From Bdellovibrionaceae bacterium UBA1609 (GTDB lineage Bacteria > Bdellovibrionota > Bdellovibrionia > Bdellovibrionales > UBA1609), in assembly GCA_002321895.1 (NCBI GenBank), contig DCMZ01000008.1:186001-250000 (forward strand): 64,000 nt of DNA, read 5' to 3'. Below the pieces are notes generated by a model, which did not search any database, was not told the origin of the DNA, and saw nothing but the letters and a program-made list of their open reading frames with translations. This document shows, piece after piece, positions 26,639 through 35,895 of the stretch. Each line of letters opens with the position of its first letter. The first letter of the stretch is position 1. Made by a program: the position numbers and the translations under genes.

Positions 26639-27733
26639 TTACGAGTCTAGGTCAGGCTTTTCATCGGGGCAAGATGATCTGGGTTTAAACTCCATAATAT
26701 AGACCTGTCTGGAGCCGACTTTGCCGCTGGCGAAGGTGATGTATCGACCATCGGAACTAAATTCTCCATAGAGTTCATTGTCATGAGAATAAGTCAGTCT
26801 TTGCAGGCACTTACCATCTGGCTTCACGATGTAGAGTTCACGTTGATTGGGGGTTTCAATGTTGGAGCTAAAAAGTATCCACTGATCCTTAGGATGCCAT
26901 TGCGGGGAGATATGTGATCCCATTGGCATTTCCAATGTTCGTGCGTTTCGCAAACCTTTTCTTAGTGATGTGATCAAGGAGGTGTTGGCAAAAGTATCGG
27001 ATTCTGTTGCGTCGGATTTGGGATCTATTTCAACCCAAACCAAGTGCTTCTTATCCGAACTCAATTGAACTTGGATCTTATGTGATTTTGAACTTGTCAG
27101 TAGAGTCTTTCGACCTCGACGAGTGTCCAGTTGATGCAATTGATAGTAACCTTTGTGTTCACTGCTCAGTAAAGCATAGCGGTTCGATTTTTCAAAACTC
27201 AATGGTCCATCGTATCCTTCAGATACGGTCATACGGCGAAGCTCACTGCCTACAAGGCTCATGGAATAGACCTCACTCTCAGGAAAAGTCAGGTGCTCAA
27301 TAGGAATCTTAGGAGTATTTGAAGACTGATTTCGAATGCTGGGAGGGTTTTCAATCCATTCGTCGATGGGAGAGTTAAAATAGATGCGTCTTCCTTTGGG
27401 GCCAAACTGAGTGAAGTAAATCGGAGCCTTTTGAAAGGTCAGTTGAGTTTCCTTTTTTGAAACCAAATCCACCACATAGGCTTGAGGGAAATCAGTACCT
27501 GAGATCCCTTTAACATAGGTAATGGATTTACCGTCGGGAGAAAAGCTGGGATGGTGATTGTCGCCTACGGAAGTCATAGGAGTCCAAGGTGCTGGAGTGT
27601 AGCCGTCTTTGGGAGATAGGGGCTTTAGGTCTTTCTTTGCGCCCGTTCCACACGAGAGATGAAATACTAATAATCCACTAGCTATCAAAAACCTTATGAA
27701 CCAAAGAAAAAGGGACGTGTTTTTTAATCTCAT
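26639..27733 (-). CDS. TolB-like WD40/PD40 beta-propeller lipoprotein
   Basis: The 364-residue protein has a signal sequence ending in F-H-L-S-C-G, a lipobox. The rest contains repeated PD40/TolB blades, for example H-P-S-F-S-P-D-G-K-S-I-T-Y-V, I-S-P-Q-W-H-P-K-D-Q-W-I-L-F-S-S and G-E-F-S-S-D-G-R-Y-I-T-F-A-S. TolB-like propellers bind partner proteins in the periplasm. The start overlaps the end of mutY by 56 bases, so the genes are tightly coupled. No tol/pal genes are nearby, so this is not the classical TolB. Confidence 0.82.
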   Translation of the reverse strand: MRLKNTSLFLWFIRFLIASGLLVFHLSCGTGAKKDLKPLSPKDGYTPAPWTPMTSVGDNHHPSFSPDGKSITYVKGISGTDFPQAYVVDLVSKKETQLTFQKAPIYFTQFGPKGRRIYFNSPIDEWIENPPSIRNQSSNTPKIPIEHLTFPESEVYSMSLVGSELRRMTVSEGYDGPLSFEKSNRYALLSSEHKGYYQLHQLDTRRGRKTLLTSSKSHKIQVQLSSDKKHLVWVEIDPKSDATESDTFANTSLITSLRKGLRNARTLEMPMGSHISPQWHPKDQWILFSSNIETPNQRELYIVKPDGKCLQRLTYSHDNELYGEFSSDGRYITFASGKVGSRQVYIMEFKPRSSCPDEKPDLDS

Positions 27734-28655
27734 CTTGCTCCACCCAAATTACGTCGTTGTAGGAATCTAAAATACTAGAGTCCTTCTCGTGAACCGTCAC
27801 GAAGATTTCATGATGGGTGATGTGGTGCTTATATTTAGAAGTCTTAGGTTTGACTTTCAATCGACGAGATTTTCCAGGTAACAGTCTTTGTCCTTTTAAA
27901 AAGGGAGAGTAATCATTGATGACTGTGGCGACTCTTTTTCCCTTTTTAACTAAATATGCATTCCAGGACCAAAGCTCTTTTTGCCTCTTTGGCTTTTTTA
28001 AAGGGAGTGAATCTATGACTCCATCAGCCTGTGCCTTACATGATTTCATTAATGGACAAATCAAACATTTTGGATTCTTTGGGAGGCATTGTGTGGAACC
28101 AATTTCCATTAGAGCTTGATTCATTAGAGAAGGGTTTACATTTGCGACCCACTGGTCAGCGAGCTCCTGTAATTGGTTCCGCTCTCTCGTTTTCCACCAC
28201 TCAAGTGGAAGGTTCTCAAAACGAGATAAAAATCGAATGACATTGCCATCGAGTACACCGACGCTTTCACCGAAAGCAAAAGAGCTAACGGCTCTTGAGG
28301 TGTAAGGGCCTAAGCCTGGCAACTCGATCAGATCACTGAATGTCTTCGGGAAATGACCTAACTGAACGATGAGTTTTGCGGCCTTTTGTAGATTTCTAGC
28401 TCGAGAGTAATAGCCTAACCCAGCCCACAATGCATAAACCTCTTCTTGTTTGGCTTTGGCGAGAGATTCTACAGTTGGTAGTGCCTCTAAAAACCGATTG
28501 TAGAAGGGGATCACAGCTGTGGCCGTGGTCTGTTGAAGCATGATCTCTGAAATCCAAATCGAATAGGGATCCGTGGTATGCCGCCAAGGCAAATCCCGCT
28601 GATGGTCACTATACCAAGCGAGAAGCTTTTTTTTGTTAGATAAAGACGGCTTCAT
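27678..28655 (-). CDS. mutY: A/G-specific adenine glycosylase
   Basis: I chose the ATG at 28655 (325 residues) because it places the usual N-terminal helix and L-P-W-R at the family position; the frame extends 45 codons further upstream without family similarity. S-E-I-M-L-Q-Q-T holds the catalytic Glu. The helix-hairpin-helix is L-P-G-L-G-P-Y-T-S. The catalytic Asp is in L-D-G-N-V. The iron-sulfur loop has the exact C-x6-C-x2-C-x5-C spacing. A NUDIX-like C-terminal domain reads 8-oxoG. The enzyme removes adenine opposite 8-oxoG. Confidence 0.93.
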   Translation of the reverse strand: MKPSLSNKKKLLAWYSDHQRDLPWRHTTDPYSIWISEIMLQQTTATAVIPFYNRFLEALPTVESLAKAKQEEVYALWAGLGYYSRARNLQKAAKLIVQLGHFPKTFSDLIELPGLGPYTSRAVSSFAFGESVGVLDGNVIRFLSRFENLPLEWWKTRERNQLQELADQWVANVNPSLMNQALMEIGSTQCLPKNPKCLICPLMKSCKAQADGVIDSLPLKKPKRQKELWSWNAYLVKKGKRVATVINDYSPFLKGQRLLPGKSRRLKVKPKTSKYKHHITHHEIFVTVHEKDSSILDSYNDVIWVEQDEIKKHVPFSLVHKVFDS

Positions 28656-28893
28656 AGGGTCTGGGTTTATCAAATTCGCTATAGGTTCACAACTAGCAAA
28701 TCCTAAATGGGATGGTTTTGACTGAAGTCTCTCTCGTTTTAATTTGAAAGGTAATTGGTCGAAATTTGTTAAACTCCTAGTCATCTTCATAAAGGTGGAT
28801 ATTTTTAAGATTAAAAAAGTTAGACGAAAATTAATTAAATGCAGTTACAGAACATTATCATCCTGAGATCACTTTTTTTTGTATATTAATCTA

Positions 28894-29397
28894 ATGAAAA
28901 GAATTTGGACAAAAAAGATATTTATTCTTGTTTTCTTGGTTCTAGCATTTGCAGGTGGTGGTCACCTTTTATCCAAAAAATGGGGGATTTCAGTTCACCT
29001 TCTCCAAGGATTACCACTGGCAAAAGCTGCAGCTCCTCAATCTGGTGGTGAACTTCATCTCCAGGGGGAGGATGAAGTATTAAATAGAAAAGGTCCTACG
29101 TCTAAAGATTCGACTCTGTCGCAGATGCAAAACAGTGATTCCATTAAAGGTTGCTACGTGGACTATTTAATGTCAGAGCCTGCTGTGGATGAGGGACAGA
29201 TGGTGTTTCATTGGACACTCACGCAAGAGGGTTATGTCGATACTATTAAGCTTATACATTCAGATATGACAGATGGGTCGTTCACAGATTGTGTGGAAGA
29301 GGCCGTTATAAAAACTAAATTTTCAGTCTCCCAGGAAAAGCTAGAAAATGTAATTTCACATCGCTTCCGATTCGAAAGAGATGATATGTCTTTTTAA
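28894..29397 (+). CDS. AgmX/PglI C-terminal domain-like exported protein
   Basis: I chose the ATG at 28894 (167 residues). The N-terminus is one membrane helix (I-F-I-L-V-F-L-V-L-A-F), followed by a polar linker. The C-terminal 90 residues follow the AgmX/PglI or TonB-like C-terminal outline: G-C-Y, M-V-F-H-W-T-L-T-Q-E-G-Y-V, then D-C-V-E-E-A-V, and a closing R-F-R-F. This domain is common in gliding and trafficking proteins of deltaproteobacterial lineages. Its role here is unknown. It converges on the gene at 29394 with a four-base overlap. Confidence 0.7.
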   Translation: MKRIWTKKIFILVFLVLAFAGGGHLLSKKWGISVHLLQGLPLAKAAAPQSGGELHLQGEDEVLNRKGPTSKDSTLSQMQNSDSIKGCYVDYLMSEPAVDEGQMVFHWTLTQEGYVDTIKLIHSDMTDGSFTDCVEEAVIKTKFSVSQEKLENVISHRFRFERDDMSF

Positions 29398-29900
29398 AAG
29401 AGTTCAGATTTTCGCCCGGCGTACCATCTGAGTTTCTTTTTTTTGCGATCCCACTTTATGGCATGATAAGTAAGAGGGTCGTTGATAAATCCAGGAGAAT
29501 CTTTCAATTCGGTTTCTCTCCGCTTTTGAATCACCTGGTCAGTGATTGGAATCAGATTACCCGAGGTGACTTCCATAACGACCCAGTGTAAGCTTTGAAC
29601 ATCTGCAGCATCTAGGTTCACTCGCCAAAGTTTAATATTTAAAACATAGCGATGGTTTATTTTTTCTATCTGTATATCACTCCATGACGGGTTATCTTTA
29701 TAGGGGAAGTCAAAAATTCTGTGGCGAACACTATCGTCTAAAATAATCTTTTCTTGAGAAAGACGTAGAGTGTATGGTCCGTATTTGAGATAGCAATTTC
29801 GAGTTTCTCTTTCATTTTCAGTGCATTGCTTCTTAGTTTCCCCAATAGCAAATGGACTGGTTATTAAAAAAAATAAAATGATGAGAGTGCGAGTTGCCAT
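29394..29900 (-). CDS. Exported protein of unknown function
   Basis: The 168-residue protein has a signal peptide ending in F-A-I-G-E. The mature part has two cysteines near the N-terminus and several aromatic-rich beta segments. No family is recognised. It opens a run of six minus-strand genes for exported proteins of unknown function. Its ATG has no obvious ribosome binding site. Confidence 0.6.
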   Translation of the reverse strand: MATRTLIILFFLITSPFAIGETKKQCTENERETRNCYLKYGPYTLRLSQEKIILDDSVRHRIFDFPYKDNPSWSDIQIEKINHRYVLNIKLWRVNLDAADVQSLHWVVMEVTSGNLIPITDQVIQKRRETELKDSPGFINDPLTYHAIKWDRKKKKLRWYAGRKSELF

Positions 29901-29938
29901 GATTTATTCTAAATAGAAATGGAATATAAAAGCAACCT

Positions 29939-30616
29939 CTACATAGTTCCCTGTCCGGGTTGCGGTAACCATTTTCGAGTTTTTTCGCTGAGACGAATGG
30001 CTTGGGATGGGTTGATTTTTGCCGGGGAATTGGAGATGAGTTGTTTCAATAAAACCTCATAGCCCTGATTGCCAGTGACTACCAGTTTTACCAATCCCGT
30101 TGGCATTGCCTCTGGACTGATCCAATAGTGGATGGTTTGACCATTGGATTGGGTGACATAGTGTTGAGCCTTTGTATTTCCAGCACCTGTTTTAACCGTT
30201 TCATTTCCTAAAAACTGGCCTTGGTGGCTTCCTTTATTCCCAAATAAAAAGGACTGCATCGGCAGTGAAGAGTTATAGGCCTGCATGTAGGATTTCGGTA
30301 GTTTTTCAGGCTTAGGCATCGAGTTGGACTGAATATAGCCCTCTTCCACTAGAAATCCAGAACTCGGGATGTTTTTCATTTTGAATTGCTGCCAAAGCGG
30401 CTGCGGCTGTCCATCGATGATTTGTGTAAATGAGTATTCAACATTCATAGAGTTAGAAGTGATGGAGCCAATCACTATGCCCATCTCCACGCTCACCCCA
30501 GCCATGCTCATGGTATAGATGGCGCCAGTTCCGGATTTATATTTTTTATCTAAGTCTTGCGCAATGCTCGTAATTGAGAACCCAATAACAAAAAGAATAA
30601 AGGATGCTGTTTTCAT
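29939..30616 (-). CDS. Exported protein of unknown function
   Basis: The 225-residue protein begins with a signal peptide ending in S-I-A-Q-D and has an AAGGG site upstream. The mature protein is Ser/Gly-rich and beta-strand-like, with a K-T-G-A-G-N-T-K-A-Q-H-Y-V segment near residue 145 and Q-T-I-H-Y-W-I-S-P-E soon after. The layout resembles periplasmic lipocalin- or DUF3108-type beta-barrels, but I cannot name it. It starts 15 bases after the stop of the gene at 30632. Confidence 0.65.
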   Translation of the reverse strand: MKTASFILFVIGFSITSIAQDLDKKYKSGTGAIYTMSMAGVSVEMGIVIGSITSNSMNVEYSFTQIIDGQPQPLWQQFKMKNIPSSGFLVEEGYIQSNSMPKPEKLPKSYMQAYNSSLPMQSFLFGNKGSHQGQFLGNETVKTGAGNTKAQHYVTQSNGQTIHYWISPEAMPTGLVKLVVTGNQGYEVLLKQLISNSPAKINPSQAIRLSEKTRKWLPQPGQGTM

Positions 30617-30631
30617 GACTGAGAACCCTTT

Positions 30632-30946
30632 CTAATAGGAGTTTTTTCTTTTTTTATTCTTGAGGCGTTCTTCGTTTTCAAAAAATTCCTGCATAGCTTT
30701 GTCTCGCTCCATTACATTTTTTTGAACGGTTTGAAGTTGCATTAAAAGTTGTTTTTTCTGATCCTCTGAGAGGTTGAGCTTCTGCATGGCTTTGCGGAGT
30801 TGAGCGGGATCTACATTTTGCAGAGACATTGGAGCTTGAGAGTTCTGGCCGCCAATGACCTGTCCCCCCATGTCTTGGGTATTTAATTGAGCCCATCCAT
30901 AGATGGGAGCGATCAAAGTGATGAGTGATAATAAATATTGAGTCAT
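30632..30946 (-). CDS. Small exported helical protein
   Basis: The 104-residue protein has a signal peptide ending in Y-G-W-A-Q. It continues with a Gly/Gln-rich stretch, then a helical region (L-N-L-S-E-D-Q-K-K-Q-L-L) that recalls the LTxxQ helices of Spy/CpxP-type periplasmic chaperones. The C-terminus is very basic. The similarity is too short to assign function. It is probably co-transcribed with the gene at 29939. Confidence 0.55.
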   Translation of the reverse strand: MTQYLLSLITLIAPIYGWAQLNTQDMGGQVIGGQNSQAPMSLQNVDPAQLRKAMQKLNLSEDQKKQLLMQLQTVQKNVMERDKAMQEFFENEERLKNKKRKNSY

Positions 30947-31063
30947 ACGGGTTTATCGGAATCACGTGGGAAGTAAAATAGGAGGCGTCTCAAAATAGAT
31001 CGCAATATTTATTCAGGATTGAAATTTTAAGAATAACTCAACGAGGTAGGGGCTATAGTTCAA

Positions 31064-31984
31064 TCAGAAGACAGGCATAATTAGGGTCAGTAGGGTTTTC
31101 ATGTGTTCTGGCTGGAAGAGCTTTTGAGCCCAATCCTGTCCTGTATCGAAAGTTTTGGCGAATACCATTTCTCCGGCTCGAGTGCCCAGCAGGCGAAGAG
31201 AGTCTACCAGCTCCGTCTCACTATATCCGTATTGGATTTTTAATTGCCAAGCAACATAATGCCATTGCAATACATGCATCATGACTCCGTGATCGACAAA
31301 TACATCGAAGGCTTTGTACCTTTCATTTGAGTAGTGGTCCCAAAACAAATGGCCACGAAGCTGCAAGTCGCTGAGCTCTTTAAGCTCTTTGTCATAAAAC
31401 TTTTTGTTATGCTCAACCACTATATCGTAACCTAGATCTTCTCTAAGCAGTGACTCCGTCGCGAGAAAGATTTCGTCTTCCACAACTTTTCTATCCAATA
31501 TGTATTGGCGACGTATTTTTGGGTCGGGATGCATTATCGTCTCTGTGAGTAGCCCGACATTTTCTAAGTGCTTGAGAATATGCGTCCGTAGTCGCATTGC
31601 GTATTCACGAAATGCAACTTTATCGCTGGTGATTTCAGCCACTCGATCAAAGTGCTCTAAAGCACTTTCTTTTGTATACCCTTCCGGAGCATCAGGGCGG
31701 TTCAATTTTTTCCGGGCCCAATCGAACCGATCTATCCAGGTTTTGCTGGCAGGGGTTATAAAATCCTCATCGGTGGTGTTTTTTAAAATATTACGGAATC
31801 GAGTGCTTGTGAAACCTGTGTAATTCTGCAGCTCCTCATCGAAGTGCTTCACTTGATATTTCATTTCAGAGGTATCTATAAGTTGTTTCCATAAGGGGGA
31901 GAATAGGCCTTGGCAAGAGCTTTGTGCATGGCTCAAGAGTGGGCAAAGCAGAATGAGTGCGGTCACTAGGTTCGATACTTTCAT
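31064..31984 (-). CDS. Exported protein, paralogue of the adjacent upstream gene
   Basis: I chose the ATG at 31984, which shares its A with the TGA stop of the upstream paralogue. The 306-residue protein has a signal peptide ending in S-H-A-Q, then C-Q-G-L-F-S-P-L-W. It aligns along its full length with the gene at 31984-32919; shared blocks include A-L-E-H-F-D-R-V, R-R-D-L-G-Y / R-E-D-L-G-Y and Q-W-H-Y-V-A-W-Q-L. No family is recognised. The pair arose by tandem duplication and has since diverged. Confidence 0.7.
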   Translation of the reverse strand: MKVSNLVTALILLCPLLSHAQSSCQGLFSPLWKQLIDTSEMKYQVKHFDEELQNYTGFTSTRFRNILKNTTDEDFITPASKTWIDRFDWARKKLNRPDAPEGYTKESALEHFDRVAEITSDKVAFREYAMRLRTHILKHLENVGLLTETIMHPDPKIRRQYILDRKVVEDEIFLATESLLREDLGYDIVVEHNKKFYDKELKELSDLQLRGHLFWDHYSNERYKAFDVFVDHGVMMHVLQWHYVAWQLKIQYGYSETELVDSLRLLGTRAGEMVFAKTFDTGQDWAQKLFQPEHMKTLLTLIMPVF

Positions 31985-32919
31985 CAAATCACCGGTATGA
32001 TATGGCCGAACATCTCCTTCATGTTTTCGGGTTGAAACATGAGGAGCGCATTGGGTTCGTTTATATCGAAGGTCAGGCCGAATAGATTATAGCCGGCCTT
32101 CGTACCAAAGAATTTGAGTGCATCCATCAGCTGGGCTTCGTTGTAACCATATTTTTCTCGCAACTGCCAGGCAACGTAGTGCCATTGAATCACATGGCTC
32201 ATGACTCCGTGACGCTGAAATTGATCTGAGTTTTCTAAGCGAGGGTTGGCCAATTGATCCCAAAACAACTGACCCTTTAAGTAAATATCTCCCAACTCAG
32301 CTTTCTCTGGATCTAGATACTTTGAATTGCTTATTACATCTATTTTATATCCCAAATCTCGGCGCAATAAGATCTCCATGGCACTTAAAATCTCTTTTTC
32401 CAAATCTTCTCTTAGAACTAAATATTCAGTTCGTTTGTAACGATTGGGCTGAATCACATCCCAGGTCAGTAGTCCTTTGGATTCTAAATGTTGCAATATA
32501 TGACGTCTCAGCCGAAAGGCGAATTCACGATAGGCTTGCTTATTGTTGGTGATTTCTGAAACTCTATCGAAGTGTTCCAAGGCTTTCTCTTTAGGTAAGC
32601 TGGCTGGAAGGTGAGAAGCAGGGTGAGACTTTTTTTTGAAACTCGGAACCAGGTTCCATCGTTCACTTGCAGCAGTGGTGAAATCTTTGGGTTTATGTTT
32701 TTCTAGTACTTCTCTGAATTGCCTTTTTGAAAAGCCATCATAATACGCAAGATCTCTATTGAAATAATCCTCTCCCTCTTGCATAAGTGGACTTTTTTCG
32801 ATCTGTTGCCATAGGGGGGAGAAGAGAATCTGGCAACGGGATTGCGCTTGTCCTATCCAAGGTAAATGTATAATTATTATGGCGGCCAAAAGATGGGCCT
32901 GGATCGATCGTTTTCCCAT
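31984..32919 (-). CDS. Exported protein, paralogue of the adjacent downstream gene
   Basis: The 311-residue protein has a signal peptide ending in G-Q-A-Q followed by C-Q-I-L-F-S-P-L-W. It shares many conserved blocks with its neighbour at 31064, such as A-L-E-H-F-D-R-V-S-E-I-T, R-R-H-I-L-Q-H-L-E and H-V-I-Q-W-H-Y-V-A-W-Q-L. The conserved His and Trp residues in the last block might be functional. The fold is predicted helical. No function can be assigned. Confidence 0.7.
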   Translation of the reverse strand: MGKRSIQAHLLAAIIIIHLPWIGQAQSRCQILFSPLWQQIEKSPLMQEGEDYFNRDLAYYDGFSKRQFREVLEKHKPKDFTTAASERWNLVPSFKKKSHPASHLPASLPKEKALEHFDRVSEITNNKQAYREFAFRLRRHILQHLESKGLLTWDVIQPNRYKRTEYLVLREDLEKEILSAMEILLRRDLGYKIDVISNSKYLDPEKAELGDIYLKGQLFWDQLANPRLENSDQFQRHGVMSHVIQWHYVAWQLREKYGYNEAQLMDALKFFGTKAGYNLFGLTFDINEPNALLMFQPENMKEMFGHIIPVI

Positions 32920-33081
32920 GCAATTATTGTAAAGCTTCTAATTGCAAGAATTGACCAATTAGATGGGGTTTGAAGTCATTTCATAGGAAATGCCAAAACT
33001 TGTCCCGCCAAAACTCATTTACTCTATGAGAGATGAGTGGACAGGTGGAGATGGCAACGTTTTGCCAACTTTTTCTATTTA

Positions 33082-33097
33082 GGGGCTCGCGAGCCCC
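33082..33097 (-). terminator. Perfect palindrome after the 859-residue gene
   Basis: GGGGCTCGCGAGCCCC is a perfect 16-base palindrome four bases beyond the stop of the minus-strand gene at 33102. There is no T run in either direction, so a terminator role is plausible but not certain. Confidence 0.5.
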
Positions 33098-33101
33098 ACT
33101 G

Positions 33102-35681
33102 TTAATTCAATTGGAAGTTTTCACCATTGCCCTGAAGCGTTTCGATGGCATCATATAATTGAACGCGACCACTATTGCTCACCTCAATGTACTCAGCCGT
33201 TTTGTTTGCTGGAGTTCTGAACATTCGGTAGTTGAGTTCTCCCGTTTCCTCAAAAGATCGAATGTCAAAAACAGCCACGTCTCGAATATCCTTAACGGCC
33301 AAGTAGTCTCCGTTAGGACTAATAAAAAACTGTTTAGGACTGAATCCTGAGGTGGACCCATCCACATCTTTCACTGGAATTGCACCCACATAGTTGGCTT
33401 GATCTTCCTCTCTATGGACGCGATAGATATCTAAAAGACCAGTAGATTCCCTCATAATAAATAGGGTTCGGCCACTGGAAGAAAGATCTGCATAGGATTT
33501 GTCAATCCATTTGAGATCCGGAAGGGCAACTGTAGAGCCAAATTCCGTTTTTAGCTGATACTTACCTTCATAAGATTCGATTCGAGCCATGGCGGATCTA
33601 TGGAGAGTCTCCCATGGCAGTATATCCGTTGGCGGTTTGTAGTTCGCTGGGGCTTTACCGAAGTTCAAATAACCAGAAGATCCCACGCTTGCTAAGTTGG
33701 AGTAATTCTTATAGTGAGCCTCAGCTGAACTATATGTTTCAGTGGCAAAATACCAAATATCTTTGTAAAGAGTTTCAGGAATTTCGGAACGAATGTCAGC
33801 CAATGCTTTTGCTGGAAGTTCATAGTCATTCTGGATCAATGCATCTCTGAGTGAGCCGATCTGTGCCGCCGCTTCAGGGTAAATTTTAATCCACTCTTCT
33901 GCCATTTGCTCAGCAACCCTTAATTTGACTTCTTCAAATAGGATCTGCTGGTTTGAGGCAAACATGGTTCCATAGTTTTTCTTTTCCCAGAGAAGTAGCA
34001 ATTGTCTATAGACCGTGCGAGTGTCTCGGATAAAAATCGGATCGGCCATATAATCGTAATTCGGATCCATCTCTCGTTGCGCTCGGTAGTGGCCCAAATG
34101 AGTGTCCATTAAATTTTCCACTACAGGGTTTGTAATAGACCACCATCGGCCACTTTTAGCACCTTCACGAAGCGGGGTGTTTTGTCCAAAATACTCCAAA
34201 ATTAAAAAATTATACTTATCTTCTACACTTTCCACTTTGTGCGCGACCGTAGGATTCTCATGCACGTACATGGCGAATAGGTTATCAATATTTTTATATA
34301 GAACCACAGTTACACCCGTTGCAGCTGCGGTGCTGAGCATTGCGGTACTGTAGCGTCTCCAAATTTTTGCAGCGATTTCTTTTAGGCGAGTGGAGTTATT
34401 CACTTCTTTTTCGATCTCACCTTCAGAATCTCTATATCGATCCAGGTGAGGGAGTGGAATTTGATCTACATTTTTAAGGTGTGTGCCATGTAGAATCCAT
34501 CCTTCAGCTGTGTATTCGGTATGTTGGATGGTCTTGACAGCATCGCTTCTAGGGGCTGCCTCAGGATCCGTTAAAACGGATATAATGAGTTCTTTAAGAG
34601 CCAGTTCTTCGGTGTTAAGTTTATATCCATAGTTTTCTTCACGGAACTCTAAAACTCTTAGTAGTTGCTGTAAGCGCCGTCGGTAAAACTGTTGAGTTTC
34701 TATAAAGTCTTGAATCCGGCCACCGCGAGAAACAAGTGAAGTGAACCACTGATAGGAGCGAATAGGAGCTCGAACAACTACCGATCGGGGAAACAAGTAT
34801 AAAGAGGAAGCTATCCCTTTAAAGAAAGGGCCCGGACCGGCACGCATACGATCTAAATGTTGAAATCCGCCTTGAACTTCTTTCCATACTACCTGTAGAG
34901 GGTTGGGGAGAATTCCAAAAACTTCCTCATACTTATATTTTGCATCTTCAACAGCGAGCTTAAGTTCCTGATAAGTTTTAAAGACCGCAGTGTGAGGTAC
35001 TCTCTCAACTTTTTGAGTGGTTTTATCGTAAATATATCGAGTGGTTTCCACCCGGTATCCTCTTTCACGATACTCTGAATTGGTCACAAAATTACGAGCA
35101 TTGACTCTGTCTAAATGAGGGTGCAAATCGAAATAACGGTGATAGGCCTCAAAGCCCACAGAAATTTCTCTATTAACTCTGTTACGATAATTTTTCGCCG
35201 TACGAGCTATATTGGTCGCTTGGTTCATAGACCAAGTCCATTCCTCATCCTTGCCACCAGTTTCAGGCCGGGAGAAAATGTTCTCATACATTTTGAAGCT
35301 AGCCTTCCCCGGCGGTTCATACTGTTTGTAGTAGGCACCAATGATTCTTGATTTGTTGAGCGCGGCTCTCTCTTGGAGGGTGGTGGCTTTCTTTGTATCC
35401 TCCCCTTTAAGGCGCGGATTTGTCCCTTCGGTGACGCGGGCGCCGTTGTCATGAGAACTCCAAAGTGAATTCATGTATTCTTCAATCCGCCCTTCCCTTA
35501 CTAAGGAGATGTCTGGATTGGATTTTTTATCGTCTTTAGCGCTTGTGAACAGACTGACGCACTTTTTTTGTGCCCTGGGAAAAATCGTAGGGAAGGCATG
35601 AACTGTAGAGCTCAAAAGTAGACTTGTAATTGCAGTAAGAAATAGGGCCGATAAAGGGGCAAACCGTCGAATGTAATGCAT
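33102..35681 (-). CDS. Large exported protein of unknown function
   Basis: The 859-residue protein has a signal peptide ending in V-H-A, followed by K-K-C-V-S-L-F. Most of the protein is helical and charged, with a possible membrane segment (M-L-S-T-A-A-A-T-G-V-T-V-V-L-Y) near residue 443. The last 150 residues have propeller-like repeats such as K-W-I-D-K-S-Y-A-D-L-S-S-S-G-R-T-L-F-I and I-S-P-N-G-D-Y-L-A-V. No family is recognised. It is the largest member of the exported-protein island. Confidence 0.65.
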   Translation of the reverse strand: MHYIRRFAPLSALFLTAITSLLLSSTVHAFPTIFPRAQKKCVSLFTSAKDDKKSNPDISLVREGRIEEYMNSLWSSHDNGARVTEGTNPRLKGEDTKKATTLQERAALNKSRIIGAYYKQYEPPGKASFKMYENIFSRPETGGKDEEWTWSMNQATNIARTAKNYRNRVNREISVGFEAYHRYFDLHPHLDRVNARNFVTNSEYRERGYRVETTRYIYDKTTQKVERVPHTAVFKTYQELKLAVEDAKYKYEEVFGILPNPLQVVWKEVQGGFQHLDRMRAGPGPFFKGIASSLYLFPRSVVVRAPIRSYQWFTSLVSRGGRIQDFIETQQFYRRRLQQLLRVLEFREENYGYKLNTEELALKELIISVLTDPEAAPRSDAVKTIQHTEYTAEGWILHGTHLKNVDQIPLPHLDRYRDSEGEIEKEVNNSTRLKEIAAKIWRRYSTAMLSTAAATGVTVVLYKNIDNLFAMYVHENPTVAHKVESVEDKYNFLILEYFGQNTPLREGAKSGRWWSITNPVVENLMDTHLGHYRAQREMDPNYDYMADPIFIRDTRTVYRQLLLLWEKKNYGTMFASNQQILFEEVKLRVAEQMAEEWIKIYPEAAAQIGSLRDALIQNDYELPAKALADIRSEIPETLYKDIWYFATETYSSAEAHYKNYSNLASVGSSGYLNFGKAPANYKPPTDILPWETLHRSAMARIESYEGKYQLKTEFGSTVALPDLKWIDKSYADLSSSGRTLFIMRESTGLLDIYRVHREEDQANYVGAIPVKDVDGSTSGFSPKQFFISPNGDYLAVKDIRDVAVFDIRSFEETGELNYRMFRTPANKTAEYIEVSNSGRVQLYDAIETLQGNGENFQLN

Positions 35682-35895
35682 AACGCAGGACGATAATAGG
35701 AGCCGCCTAATTTATCAATGGGGCCGATTCAAATCGATCCAGAGTTAAAATCTTTTCAGTTAGGGATTCCGAAAATTCACTATGTAGGAGTAGCTTAAAA
35801 GATATTTCAGTTCCATTATGGGTCTATAAGGTGGAGTTAGTTAAGCCAATTGTTTTCCACTTTGTCCCAATCACTGAGACATCTACGGATTTCCT

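Noticed and set aside
35682..35895. Gap between the 859-residue gene and the PiT gene
   Set aside because: No ORF, hairpin or repeat stood out; probably an ordinary promoter/terminator interval.
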